A DNA stretch of 64,000 nt from positions 18,375,001 through 18,439,000 of the forward strand of contig CM065392.1 of NCBI GenBank assembly GCA_033060915.1. Reading direction: 5' to 3'. The position numbers and the translations under genes were made by a program. The notes beneath the pieces were generated by a model that saw only the letters and a list, made by a program, of their open reading frames with translations, was not told the DNA's origin and did not search any database. The stretch comes from Euryodendron excelsum. Taxonomy: Eukaryota > Streptophyta > Magnoliopsida > Ericales > Pentaphylacaceae. Shown in pieces: positions 24,250 to 36,139 of the stretch (positions are counted from its first letter, which is position 1; each line of letters begins with the position of its first letter).

Positions 24250-26840
24250 CATATTGGGGCTTTCTTTTCTTTTGTCACCTGAGATTCATTCGAGAGAAGG
24301 AAAGGGTTGTTTCGTCTTTGAGGGCTCTGGTGCCACGATTGAACCTTCAATCTTCTCCAGGTGTCTCGAAGCCTCCATCAAGCTAATTCGTCTTCGCATT
24401 CTACTTTCATTTGTCAGTCCTTCTCTTCGGCAACTCACACTTGATATTTCGCTAGGTAGCCTTTGATCGAATTAGGGTTTCGTTGTGGTGTTTCATGTGA
24501 GTTGATTGGGTTGTTTTGATTCATTCTCGGATGGGTGATGTCGGGTGTTGGCTTGAACTTGAACCTTACAAATCGGTGATGTGGGTGATGTGGGGTGTTG
24601 GTATTACAAATAGAATGGAATGGGATGGAATGAGATGATAATAACAAGTTGAACTTAAGTAAGGAATTGAGAATTTGTTGTTTATGTTAAAGGACACAAT
24701 ATGGTGATATTAGTGATGAGTACTTTGTGTATGTTGTGATCTGTATTTCTTATTTCATATTATTATATAGTATACCTGCACATGCTACCATATTGATATT
24801 TAGCATTATTAGTGTTTTCTTTAGTGGGCACATTAGGTCAAGCCTACTATTTTGTAAATAAGTTTTTGGGTGTTTTATCTTTTGTAATATTTGTGGATAT
24901 AAGCAAGAACATATCTATGTATTTGAAATACCCAAGTTATTGTAATTTTTGGTAAATTTGGGATTATTGCGTTTTATTTTGTTGGTGAAGGAACATTATA
25001 CAATGGGTTTTCAAAAGTTTTTTAAAATCCACGTGCAGAAGAAGCTACTTGTGAAGCTTCTATCTTGTTAAATAATTTATCTTTGAAAAACCTGTTTGTA
25101 TGAAAAATAGAGCATTGTGTTGTCTTCATTTTGATATACCATAAGCTGTAATTGGTTAAGGATTGAAGAGGTTATGCTAAATTTCCTCCAGGTGTATCAA
25201 ATCTGACTATAATACCTTATTTTAATTATAACTCGACATATATATTGAATTTGCATGTGATTTAAGTGACAATTGAAAATAGATTCATGATAGAATATGC
25301 AAGTCAAATTTCATAGTGTTAGAGTTTGTGGTTTGAGAAAAACTGCATTTTTAAGTTTTCATTTTTGGATAGATTTTAGTTAAGTTACTGAATTTTGGTT
25401 GAGCAGTGAAAGTGCCGACAATTATTATAAAGGAGTTGACACCTTTAGACAAAAACTCATTTTGTTAGCTAATGGTTATAATTGTCGACACCTATTCACG
25501 GAAGTGTCGACACCTTGAATTTGAGTCTATAGATAAATTTTTTTGTAGGTAAAATTGTCGATATCTTTTCACAAGGGTCGACACCTTGAGGCAGAAACAT
25601 TGAACAAGACTTAGCAGGCACTAATGTCGATATCTCTTTACAGGGGTTTACACCTACACTTAGGCAACTTGATTTTACATTTGTTAGAGTTCCAAACATA
25701 CACTTGTATAACTGTGATATAAGTTCTATAAAAAGCACTTAGCCTATAAAATCAATCTCATAATTTAACCTCTTGACTAGCAACAAACAGATGTGTTGAT
25801 TTAATAGTTTTAGAAGGTAAATTAACTAGTTAGCAGAGTTAATCGAAAATGATGAGAGACTATATTTTTTTATCTTTTTTGTTTATTTATATATTTTTTG
25901 GTTGATTTTGAGGGAAATTTAAAGAATTTACGTGAATAGCCACGTAAGAAGTCATGTCAGCCAATGAATAACACCGGTGACTAACCTATAGTGTTTTCCT
26001 ATATGAAATGATAGATATTTTTTATTCTATTACTGATATTCGAGCTTGAGAATAGGTTTCACATTATGATGTTATATTTTATTTAATATTTGGAGTTGGT
26101 CGAAACCAATTACAAAGTTGGAAATAAGTGACATTATTGATATTTAAGTAAGAAATGAAGATTACTTAGGTATTGCAATAACAAAAGGTAAGTTGGTAAA
26201 ATTGTTAGCTAGTTGAACTTTGAATTTTTGTAAAAATGGTTACCAAAATTAGGACTATCTTGTTTTAAATTTTTTTAAAAGACCTTAGTTGTCCTTGCAA
26301 TAAAATAAAAATATTAGACTCATTTACACTTATGGATGCAAAACAAATCAATTTACTCTATCAATACTCATGTTCAGCTTTCTAAAATCTTATTCGAGAT
26401 TAGCATCTAACATAAACAAGCCCAAGTTGATTATATGTTGTTAACTCATTAATTTTCTTAGCTTAAGCTAATAAGCTAAACTAACGCTATGATATTGTAT
26501 AAGAAACTAGGTTGCTTGAACTTGGATTGTGTTTGAATTAATTTTTCAAACTATGCTTAAGTAAGCTATTACTTATTCTTTTCTTTTTTATTTTTATCGG
26601 AAGTATGCTATTATTTGACTCAACTTAGCTCATTTATGGCCAATGGATTTTTTTTTTCTTAATAAAAATATAATAACCTATAATAATTTGACCAAAAGAG
26701 TAAAATCCACTATTGTTGGGTAACCCAACCCAAGTCTCAATCAACCCCGGAGAATGAGAGAGTTTGATCAAAGCAGCAAGAGGCTTTTAACAAAACGAGC
26801 CATAATTATTTGCTTAAAAATTTCATCATTCAAATCTAAA
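24250..26840. other. Long non-coding stretch, probably decayed retroelement spacer
   Basis: No conserved ORF was found. It lies between the gypsy pol remnant and the downstream plus-strand ORF at 27337, so it may be the spacer and other insertions of one decayed element. It includes a small array of GTCGACACC words (25480-25650). Confidence 0.45.
25480..25660. repeat. ~70-bp repeat built on GTCGACACC / GTCGATATC words
   Basis: Three successive units carry a GTCGACACCT or GTCGATATCT word, then TTCAC or TTTACA, then (G)GGTCGACACCTT or a decayed form, at about 25485, 25558 and 25627. The function is unknown. Confidence 0.6.
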
Positions 26841-26847
26841 GCTGGAA

Positions 26848-26930
26848 ATGCCTAAACCTCATTTAAGTCTCATCGTACTACTATTACATCTGTTAAACCT
26901 TCAACTCACATCCACAATATCAGCAATCAG
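26848..26930 (+). other. Signal-peptide-like first-exon fragment
   Basis: An ATG frame reads MPKPHLSLIVLLLHLLNLQL followed by TSTISAI, a good secretory signal shape with a hydrophobic core. It meets CAG|GTACAAC near 26930, a plausible splice donor, after which the sequence looks intronic. No continuation was found. It may be a captured or stranded first exon of a secreted host protein, or chance. Confidence 0.3.
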
Positions 26931-27336
26931 GTACAACTTTTGCCCTAACCCCCGTTTGGTTTCCAAGAAAATGGTGGAAACAGTAAAAGAAAAACTTGAA
27001 TCACACATTGTCTGTTGCTTCAGTTCTAAGAAGATGAAAATCAAGAACCTTGTCAAAAAACAATGCATTATGTTTATGATAATTCCTTTGCATTATTTGA
27101 AATGTTGTTGTACCCATAACGACTTTTGAGAAGTATCAACATGTACTATGTTTAAATGCTTTCGTAAAGTTTTATTTTTGGTTGAATTTTTTTGGCTTAA
27201 ATCAATAGTTATCTGCAAGCATTTGTATGGCAAACCTACACTTTGGGTACGAATTGGCATGGTTTCTTAAGTCAGTGTTTTGTCTAGACATGAGATGTTA
27301 ATAAAATTTGTATTTTTGATTGAATTAGGGAACAGC

Positions 27337-28567
27337 ATGACTGAGAGAACCAGTGCCAAAGACAAGGCCAAGAAAGATGCTGCGAGCAAAGCAATTGTCC
27401 CGTTTACTCAGTCTCGTTCTGAAGCTAGTGCCCCACCTGACTTTGATACAGAGTGTTTTAAAACAAAAGATGTGCAAAATGGGTACAACTAGGTTTGGGG
27501 AAGGAAGAAAATTATCCTCGAGAGAGGGATCAATCTTATGGCCTTCCGAGATGGACCGTACCTTTGGAAAGATGAAATTTGCTAACTTTTCTACAGGTGT
27601 AGTGCCTATATTGTGTGCTGAATGGCTGGCAAATATTTCCAAGATGAGCATCACACTCGGAGCCTAGTGAATAGTGTCTTGGGTAAGGGGCAAGGTTGTA
27701 GTCATAACTCCAGACACTTTTGCTGAGATCTATCAGTTGGAGAGGGTTCGCAATGCCCAATTCAAAGACTTAGCCGACGAAAAGATTGATATGACGGTGG
27801 TGGCCACTGAAATTTTGAAAGAAGGAGAGAGGTGGGCAGAAAAGAAGAATTTTGTGGGGCGAAATGCACTAAAGGATAGGTACCTACCTTTACACCTGTG
27901 GTTTTGTTACAATTTGATTCCAATTGCCCGAACTTTGGAGGTAAGCAGAACGAAGGGGAAATTACTATGGGCTATAGGCACGCACAAGTCCATTGATCTT
28001 CCATTGTACATGTGGTACCAAATATATGATAGCCACCGGTTGGGGGATCCTATTACCAGTATCCCGTTTTCATGCCTGTTCACGACGGCCTTTGCTAAGG
28101 CCAAGGTGGCTGAGTCCGCGTTCTTGTTCAAGAAATTAACTCAGTTGCCAATTGACAAAGCATCCATTAATAAGTCCAAGGCTCGGCAAACCAGGTTAAA
28201 TAGAAAGAAACAACAGGTTGGGGCATCCTCAGAGGGACAGTCGTCACAATCGGGGTCGACTACCAATGCTGATCTTACCAGCCTGGTTCAAATGGTAGAG
28301 CAACAAAACCTACGAATGGATCACTAAACTGAGAAGTTGACAAATTTGGAGGACAAATTAGTGGAGCAAAAGAAGGAGTTTGGGGAATTCCAGCAGGTGA
28401 TCCTGGGGCGATTTGATAAGTTAGAGGAGCAGCAAAAGAAGCTTCAAGATTAGCAAAGTGAGCAGATAGATATGTTGAAAGAGATAGCCAGGCTAATGGC
28501 TCGTCAACAGCAGGAGGAAGATGAGGATTGGGAGGAAGATGTTGACGCAGATAATGACGAAGAGTAG
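27337..28567 (+). pseudogene. Retroelement extra ORF, 'putative plant transposon protein' type, frameshifted
   Basis: It starts at 27337 (MTERTSAKDKAKKDAASKAI) just after a TTAG acceptor-like site. The early part carries a stop at 27490 and a frame change. From 27674 the frame is open to 28327 (RGKVVVITPDTFAEIYQLER; LHLWFCYNLIPIARTLEVSR; GKLLWAIGTHKSIDLPLYMW), then continues past stops into a glutamate/glutamine-rich coiled-coil-like tail ending at 28567. This layout resembles the domain annotated in many plant retrotransposons as a putative plant transposon protein (PF20167-like), often found downstream of pol in Athila/Tat elements. It lies downstream of and co-oriented with the gypsy pol piece. 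The molecular function is unknown. Confidence 0.65.
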
Positions 28568-29931
28568 ACAGTCATTGGGGAGGTGTAGAGTTTAGGTTAC
28601 CTTTCATTATACATGTGATTCATCCTGATCTAAAAGTTGCATGTTTTGGGTAACTTTTACCTTGCTGACAAATCTTTTATATGTCCTTTTTGGTTGCTAT
28701 GATATTACTAAATGGTTTACCAAGTAAACAGCACCCAATGCAATTTTCTCGACAGGTCAGAATTCTCACCTTACACTTTTTAATTTAAGCTGGTGAACAT
28801 GCCCTATCTATTGTCATATTTCAATATAATACTTTCCATTAGACGAATCTTCCGTGGAATATTCACTATAATCTGTGATTTGCGTTCTTCAATACTTGGA
28901 TGGATAGCTATGGGCATTCACAAACTTAGGTTTTGTATTGTCTTTCAGAGTGCTTTACATTTAGTGAAGGTAAAATTGTTCCGCATCTCTCCTGTTAAAT
29001 AGCCTCATTATGTTTGACTTTGATTCACTTAGTGAGAATTCATTGATGTGATTGACATGTTAGAATTCTGAGTCTTGTGCACTTTGGATATGACACTGGT
29101 TTTAGTTCACCTGATATCACTGAAGTAATCACTTTAATGCACCTTGTCCACAGCTAGTATGAGTCACAACAGCAAAACGTCTAGTTGGGTGTTTTGTCAG
29201 AACCTCATGTCACTATATGGCAGCCCCGTTGCACAAGCAAATCTATCTTACAAAATAGCTCAATTTTTTTCAAAATGTCCCAAATATACATTTTCATCTA
29301 ATGGCTGAACTTCATCCTCTCTTCAGTTGAATGGCTGAGATTATCTTTTAAGTTTTTCATCTACCCTCAATGTAAAACGTCAACATCCATGGAACATTGA
29401 AAGGGCTTCGGAATAAGGATAGCTGGCCTACAAATTTGTAGGGAAAGAGAAAAAGGTCAAATCGCATTAATTCAAGAATGCCCCCCGGAATTGAAATCCA
29501 ACAGATGGCATCAACTTTTTTCACCCAATCAATGGGTGAGATCACGTAATCTCTACTTTTTCTTTCACCCAATCAAAGTTGTTGAAGTGTAATAAATGTA
29601 TTAGCTGATACACACAACAAATCTAAAAAAGCATGGAGATACATATTCTTCAAACGTCTCTCTCACCAACTCTTCTAATTTTCTCACTCGAGGAACCAAA
29701 AAAGGCTATGAGATTCAATTTTCAAAATCTGACTAGCTTGCTCTCTCTTTCTCTAAACATCTCCTCACCAACTCTCCTAACTCTTTCACTCTAAGAAACA
29801 CAGCACCATGGCCGGCAACCTCCTATACAAATCCATTTATTTTTCAAGTTCAGATAACAAATGAGTTCTCTCTCTCTGGAATTCAAGTCGAAACCGCCAT
29901 CTTCGGTTGTCGAAGAACACAGTTAGCCACC

Positions 29932-30872
29932 ATGGCTAGCGCATCCAACCCTCATGGCCACTTCTCTGGCCCCTACATGGGAGCCACATTCCAGCCAACT
30001 AAGCACTTGGGAGTAGGTGAGTTTGAGTCCCTTTGCCCATCGTCATCATCTGTACTTAAGAGTTCTAATTTTCGAGCATTGTGTTTGAATTCTCATTTAT
30101 CTTTCATGTTATACAGCCTTTGCCTGATGTACATCTACTAACTATTGATGAAAAATTAAGAGCAGCCATTTCCCCTTTACTCTCAAGGTGGGGTTTTAGT
30201 ATTGGCTTGCATAAAAAACTGCAGGAGGACTCCAAAGTTGAGAAACTGTATTTGTAGTTCTTAAATTTTGAGTTAGTTTTTTGCAATTTTGAAAGAAGAT
30301 ATATGATATGACAAGTGATAATGACTCAGCTTTATTACCTGAATGGTTTGCTTATAATATGTCCAGTTTAGAACTGTTGCTAAAGGTTGACTAAAACTTG
30401 CTCATTACCTGTTGTGAAATGTTAGACTATCACATAAGCAACTTATAGCTTTCTCATTAATTAATAACACTTTCATATGGGTGTTTGTTTGTGTAGGTGT
30501 CAATTGTGGACAATAGAAATTGGTAGACAGTTACCTTATATAAGTTATTTAAGTCCTACAATATCTATCTGAAACATTGTGTTTATAATAAGAAATTGGT
30601 AGTGTTGAATTTTGAGGTTTGTAGATTTTTGCTTTGGTTGATTTACAAAATATTTTATCCAAATTTGGTTGCATTGTTTTTTTCTCTTCTTTTATTTAAA
30701 TGTCCTAAATAGGCCCACATTAGACACCTTGAGCAAAAGTGAAGCTTTGAAGATTTTTTTATGATGGATTTCTCAGCAAATATGATTTTTTTTTCTTTCT
30801 ATTAATGGATTTGTTTGATTGTTTACTACTGACTATGGACCAATTAATTACCATGCATGTTTTTTTGCTGTA

Positions 30873-30954
<82 letters not shown>

Positions 30955-31043
30955 GTGTTGAGGAAAAAGAGGAGAAAATGCAAAAAACAATTAGAGATGC
31001 TAGCAGGAGACATGATATGGTCTCACCAAATGCATTAATTTGA
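29932..31043 (+). CDS. Hypothetical 57-residue spliced ORF inside Helitron D
   Basis: Exon 1 is 29932-30016: ATG in the context CCACCATGG, then MASASNPHGHFSGPYMGATF and QPTKHLGV, followed by the donor GTGAGT. Exon 2 starts at 30955 after a 76-base TC tract and CAG. It continues in phase as a charged helix-like sequence (VEEKEEKMQKTIRDASRRHD) and stops at TGA 31041-31043. Joined, the frame is open for 57 residues. I do not recognise the family. It looks like the first two exons, or a shortened version, of a host gene picked up by the Helitron. Whether it is transcribed is unknown, and the splicing is a prediction. Confidence 0.4.
30877..30952. repeat. (TC)38 microsatellite acting as a pyrimidine tract
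   Basis: A pure TC run of 76 bases directly before CAG|GTGTTGAG, the predicted acceptor of exon 2 of the Helitron D ORF. Confidence 0.95.
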
Positions 31044-32159
31044 GTATTCCGATGCGTGGTATTTTCTAACTTTCTTTTCTAAACAAAAGCATTGCAAATT
31101 GTCTATCGAGAATTTTAGTTTCTTTGTTGAAATTGCATTAATCTCATAATTTTTATTTAGATTTCGTGTTGGAGTGCCGTAAGCACAAGTCATTCCTAGT
31201 GATCAAAACGGGGTACCGTATTGTTAATAAGAGTTCACGGGGATGGTTCTTTTCAATTCTTTTCAAAAAAAAACAAGAAGAAAGAAAAAAAAACAAAAGA
31301 AAAAGAAGTGCTTAAAAAGAGAAAAAAAGAGAGAAAAAGAGAGAAACTGGTGATATGAGATAGAGCATTGAAAGAAGAGGCCATTGTTTAGTCCACCTAC
31401 GTACCCTGGAACGTGGCAAATTTGTTGTCCATTCTCTTTTAGTTGAACCCTACCATCATTGAAAGCCTTTGTAGATTCGAAGTGTGCAGCCCTTCTAAAC
31501 TCAGTTAGTGAATTCTTGTGTTAATTGCATTGATTGATTCTCATTGTTAATATTCTTTGATTAGGCTATGTCATGTCATTTGCCGCACATTATTTACGTT
31601 CTTCATGATGGGATTGCTTTTACTAATCATATTCATTTACTCCTATTACAAGAGCAACCCCTGAGAGTTCCTAAAGATTCAATTCTTGTTGAGTGAATGA
31701 CTGGTGAGTTTTTGAATTCGAAACTTGAAGGATGTATGTGCTTGAGTCCATAATGAGGCATTTATGGTACTTTCGTGAATCACGCACACTTGACTTGTCA
31801 CTTCTACTTGATGAGATGCAATCTTGTGTATGCATTGGGTATGAGAATGAATTGAAACTTTGAAGTTTAGGGGTGAGTATTCTTGGTACTATCTGTTTAA
31901 CTGTCTATGAATGGGGGCATACATGATGATTGAGAGACATGATGCATATGCTCAGTGCATTTGGGATTTTCACGAAAGTGGGGAACTATCCTTTTTGTTA
32001 TTTATATAGTCTTATTTTTCTAGGGGCTACCAAAGTGCAATCCTAACCTTCTAAGTAGCTTTTGTTAAACCTGAAGGAGCTATATAGCTGGTTGTTTAGT
32101 AGTTATTTGGTATTGATTGGCTTCTTCGCATTATTATAGGTTTTTGAGGTAAAAGTGAG

Positions 32160-33500
32160 GTGAAAGTGCGAACCAACATCGTCAAGATGCAGTTGCAGAT
32201 CATCCCGACGACCAGTGGAGGCAACAAACTCAAAAGGAGCTCATCATCACGACGCAGATTCTGAGAGTCCTGATGTCCAGATTGGAAGTGAACTTCAGAC
32301 CCATATATCATCAGGACGCAGAGATGGATCGTCCTGACGCCCAAATTCGAAGAAAGAAAAATTGTAAAGAAGAGAGCACCATCGTTAGGACACTGGATTA
32401 TTCCGTCCTGACAACTAGAAGGAGGATATCCAATTTCGGTTTATCGTCAGGACGCAAAAATCAGTGTCCTGCGTCCAGATTAGAAGTAAAGTTCAGCCCA
32501 AATATCGTCAGGATGCAGCGATGGATCGTCCTGATGCACAGGTTCGAGAGGAACAAAAATTGTAAAGAAGAGAGCAGTATCATCAGGACACAAAAATCCA
32601 GCGTCTTGACGATCGAGCCCGAGATTTGATTGCAGTTTTTTATTTCCTTATCAGTTGAGTACCTATAAAAAGGACAAGTTTTCAGTTTGTTACGGTTATG
32701 CAATATAGAGTGGTTTTTTAGAGCTTTTGGGAGGACACTTGTTATTTTTTTTGTTCTTGAATATGTACAATTCAATAATTCAGAGATCATGTTATAATAT
32801 AAGTTTGGGAGTTTTCTTTTCCATTGCGCGTTATGTCTCTAATCGATATGGGTAACTAATCATCGATCTTCTTAGCGATGAACAAGAAGGCAACTAGGGT
32901 TTTCAGTAGTCACATAAGGTACTATTACATCGGGCAATTATTGTTATATTAGTTGATTCACGAATCATCTCTTGTTTATTCTCTTATCCAGAAATCTTCC
33001 TTTTGTGATCATATTCTGGTGGGTTCATGAATTAGATTACTGCATGGGAAGCTGTGCTTGAATCCCTGATATGAATGCTACAGAATATAATGTTTCAAAC
33101 GTTGAATGAAGACAACGAATCTTTATTGGGTTTAAATGCAAAATCTTCCTATTGAACGGTGTAAGTTGTCACCAATGAATTGAGTTCATTCAATACCTTG
33201 TGAGTTTACCGAATACTTAGTCGCTGGATTTTTCCAACCTAAGATTGTCTTTACTTAAGTTTTAATATCAACTCTTTGCATTGGTTTACATACAAATAAT
33301 TGTTTCACACGACTCAAATCATTTTTTTTAACTTTCCTTTTGGAGTTGTTCTTGATTTCTATGCTTGTGTTTTGTCGAACGTGGGTTCTCTTCTTGGATT
33401 GGACAATAACTGTCTTCCCTGTGGATCGACCACGGAGCTTCTGAGTAGACTACATCAAAACCATTCGATTGCAGTCTTTCTATCGCATATCTTGGAGCCG
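32160..33500 (+). repeat. Retrotransposon LTR/leader-like fragment
   Basis: The first part (32180-32610) is a run of GTCAGGACGC ... GTCCTGACG words. A TATA-like CCTATAAAAAGGA (near 32665) follows, and then a stretch to about 33490 with CCCTGTGGATCGACC, a phrase often seen near the LTR/internal junction of plant gypsy elements. An inverted copy of its first 830 bases lies in Helitron A. No terminal TG...CA pair or target duplication was established, so the boundaries are approximate. Confidence 0.5.
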
Positions 33501-33729
33501 ATCATATAACATAATTTATTAAGTCAAAATGCCAAATAATTTGGTATTTACGTAAAAAGGGACAAACCGGCCAGCTAGTTACATATTTATTTATAATTAG
33601 TTTTCCCACACGTCCAAATAAATAGTATGTACTTTTTTAAATTAGGAGTACTAGTAGTACTATACTAATATTTTATAAGTAGAAATAATGTATTAAAATT
33701 AGTCTTAGTCACATATCATATAAAGTCTT

Positions 33730-34425
33730 AATTATCATGCCCTTAAAAACTAAAATTGGTTGCTCTTATTACCGAGGAATCTATAATTTCCTTACTAAAG
33801 ACTAAGTTTTGACCACCATTAGCAAGGAAATTTATGTCTCCACGCTAATAAAATTTTCCCACCGAATATAAAATTGCCACCAATTATTTTTGTGATTACT
33901 ATTAGCAAGGAAGTTTGTATTTTGTCACTATAACAGATATTGATTACTTTTTTAGTAAAGAGCCTACTAATTCCTCACTAAAGTTTTTATATTATACGTC
34001 TTGTGCGGAACAGTATGCCTTGCAAAAGGTTTATACCTTTAGAATAAGTGACGAGCACACACTTCGACGCCAATAAGTATTGAAGTTTTTTTGCAACCAG
34101 ATGCTTTTGACACTAAAATTATTTTTTTGCAACCTTTAGCGACGATCTATTTGAACCCTCGCCAATACTTTTTCCCACAATCACCATTCGTGATGAATTT
34201 TAGTTTTCCTTGCAAATTCACTCTCCCACCACACATCCAGCAAAAAAAAAAATTCACCAAAGATTTTGCAACAACTATTTGCGACAAATTTGTTTGTCAC
34301 TAAATATGGTCATTGGAAGACTTTCGCAATAAATCATGGTTTTCGATGCTAAAAAGGTGCCTTTATCGTCAAACTTGGTTCCCTCACCAATACTTTCCTC
34401 GCTAAAAGATCAATTTCTTGTAGTG
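33730..34425. repeat. CACTA right subterminal region and terminal inverted repeat
   Basis: This region is dense in TAGCAAGGAA, CTCGCTAA and GCGACGA words matching the left subterminal zone (5132-5950). It ends in the inverted terminus 34395-34425 (...TCAATTTCTTGTAGTG), followed by the target duplicate ATT at 34426-34428. Confidence 0.85.
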
Positions 34426-36107
34426 ATTGCCAAACTCTAATGTTGATGGTCCAAGTATTGGCATCTATTTCATATTATCTCATCACAATCTAGATATTCA
34501 AAGTATTCATGGGCAAGGATATGATGGTGCAAGTAATATGCAAGGTGAGTGAAATGGATTACAAATCTTGATTTGAAATTATTGTTCATATACTTACTAT
34601 GTCCATTGTTTTGTGCTTCGCTTGCAATTGGCAGTAGTTAAAGCATCAAGAAAAGTTATTCCTATTTATCAATTTTTTACTAAATTGACCTCTATTATCA
34701 ATATTGTTGGTGCTTCATGCAAATATAATAAAGAATTGAAAGTTACTCAAGTTACTGAGATTGAATATTTGATTGCTATTGATGAGCTAGTCAGTGGTAA
34801 GGGACTAAATTAGATTGGCACTTTACAACAGGTAGGAGATACTCATTGGAGCTCTCACTTCAGATTAATCTCTAGATTGATAAAGATGTTTAGTCCAACA
34901 TGCGAAGTACTAATCAATTACTACACCCAGGATATGGCAATCTATTAACACCCAAATGCAGGTGCAGCAAAGTAGTAAATAAAATCCGATGAGACCAAAG
35001 TTGATCCACAAGGAACAATTATTAAAACATACAAAGTTAGATGCTAAAATTCACCCATGGTAAAAACTTAGATACCAACTAAGTCATGCTAAACATCGTA
35101 ACATTGCAATGACTTTAGTTAAAACCTAAGTCAACTTGTTTGAAGTCAACTTGTTTGAATTCCAGTATAAATAGTACCGATGAGATTTGGACAGTTGGTG
35201 TTAAAAAAATCAAATAATAACCAAAATAAAATAGTTTGTTTTGGGAGGTTTGATAATTATTGAACTAGACTTTAAATTAAACTTAAAAAAAAATAGTCTT
35301 GGATCCAACTGATCTGATTACCTGATCCACCTGAAATTCCAACGGAGATTTTGCAACTCAAATCATTGGTTTCGTCTTGAACCTTTGATTCAGAAGATTA
35401 AGCTATTAGAACAAAAATTCAATAATAATTAATTTTAGAATAATAAATTTAAAGCCATAGATTCATACCATCAATTTGTGCAATAACTATATCAAACTAA
35501 GATTTGTGCATAGAAATTACCAAATTTAGTCAAGAATCTAAGTTTTCTCAAATATCTAGAATTTAATTACCAAGAATTGAAAGATTTTTAAATATAAAAC
35601 AATGAAAACTCAATTATCTCCGTTGATATTCCAAGATCCTCAGATGATCTTCAAAATTTGGCTCCCAGAATAAAATTAGCTACTCATAGTATTGAAAAGA
35701 AAAGACGTGGCTTGAAAAATAACTTTATAAATAAAAAGGTTTATTATAATAGAATAATAGAAAAGAAAAGGCTAAAAGAAAAAATTAATTGACTGAAAAG
35801 CACTAACAAATTAATTGAAAATCTACACTTGAAAATTAAAATAGAAAAATAAAGCAATGAAGCTCTCTTCTGGCCTTTGCCTCTGCTCTCCCTTCCTCTC
35901 TTTCTTCGTCTTCTCTCATTTCGTCCATCTGCCCTCCTTCTTTTATAGCCAAGAGAATTGGCCCAACATGAAGTAATGAAATGACATAAAATATTTTATT
36001 TTTTTCTTTAGTCATTGTCATGGCCGACAATGGTGGACACCTTGCTTTTGTTATTTTATGCAATCTTTATTAATAATTTGGGCCTTTCCACCGCACACTT
36101 GCACATA

Positions 36108-36139
<32 letters not shown>

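Larger units (their letters stand above)
29242..31199 (+). mobile_element. Helitron D with a captured spliced ORF
   Basis: It begins TCTATCTTACAAAATAGCTC after an A (29241). It ends with the hairpin region GTGCCGTAAGCAC (31174-31186), then AAGTCATTCCTAG (ending 31199), followed by T. The terminal region matches Helitron C (GGGTCATTCCCTAG) with few changes. The 5' end is less certain than the 3' end. Length is 1,958 bp. It contains a two-exon reading frame and a long TC microsatellite. Confidence 0.7.
5132..34425 (-). mobile_element. CACTA (En/Spm-type) transposon, 29.3 kb, terminal repeats and TSD present
   Basis: The left end is CACTACAAGAAATTGG... at 5132-5162. The right end at 34395-34425 is its inverted copy with 2 differences in 31 bases. 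Both sides are flanked by ATT (5129-5131 and 34426-34428), the 3-bp target duplication expected for CACTA elements. Inside, on the minus strand, are the two genes usual for the family: TNP2-type transposase (16216-19998), then a TNPA-like gene (12004-15955). Both are disabled. Excess length comes from inserted Helitrons, a gypsy remnant and other repeats. The subterminal zones (5132-5950 and about 33730-34425) are rich in CTCGCTAA/TTAGCGA words, presumably transposase-binding sites. Confidence 0.85.

Noticed and set aside
30805..31043. Unspliced ORFs with long Ser-Leu repeats
   Set aside because: The repeat is the translated TC microsatellite; the splice model for Helitron D explains the coding part better.
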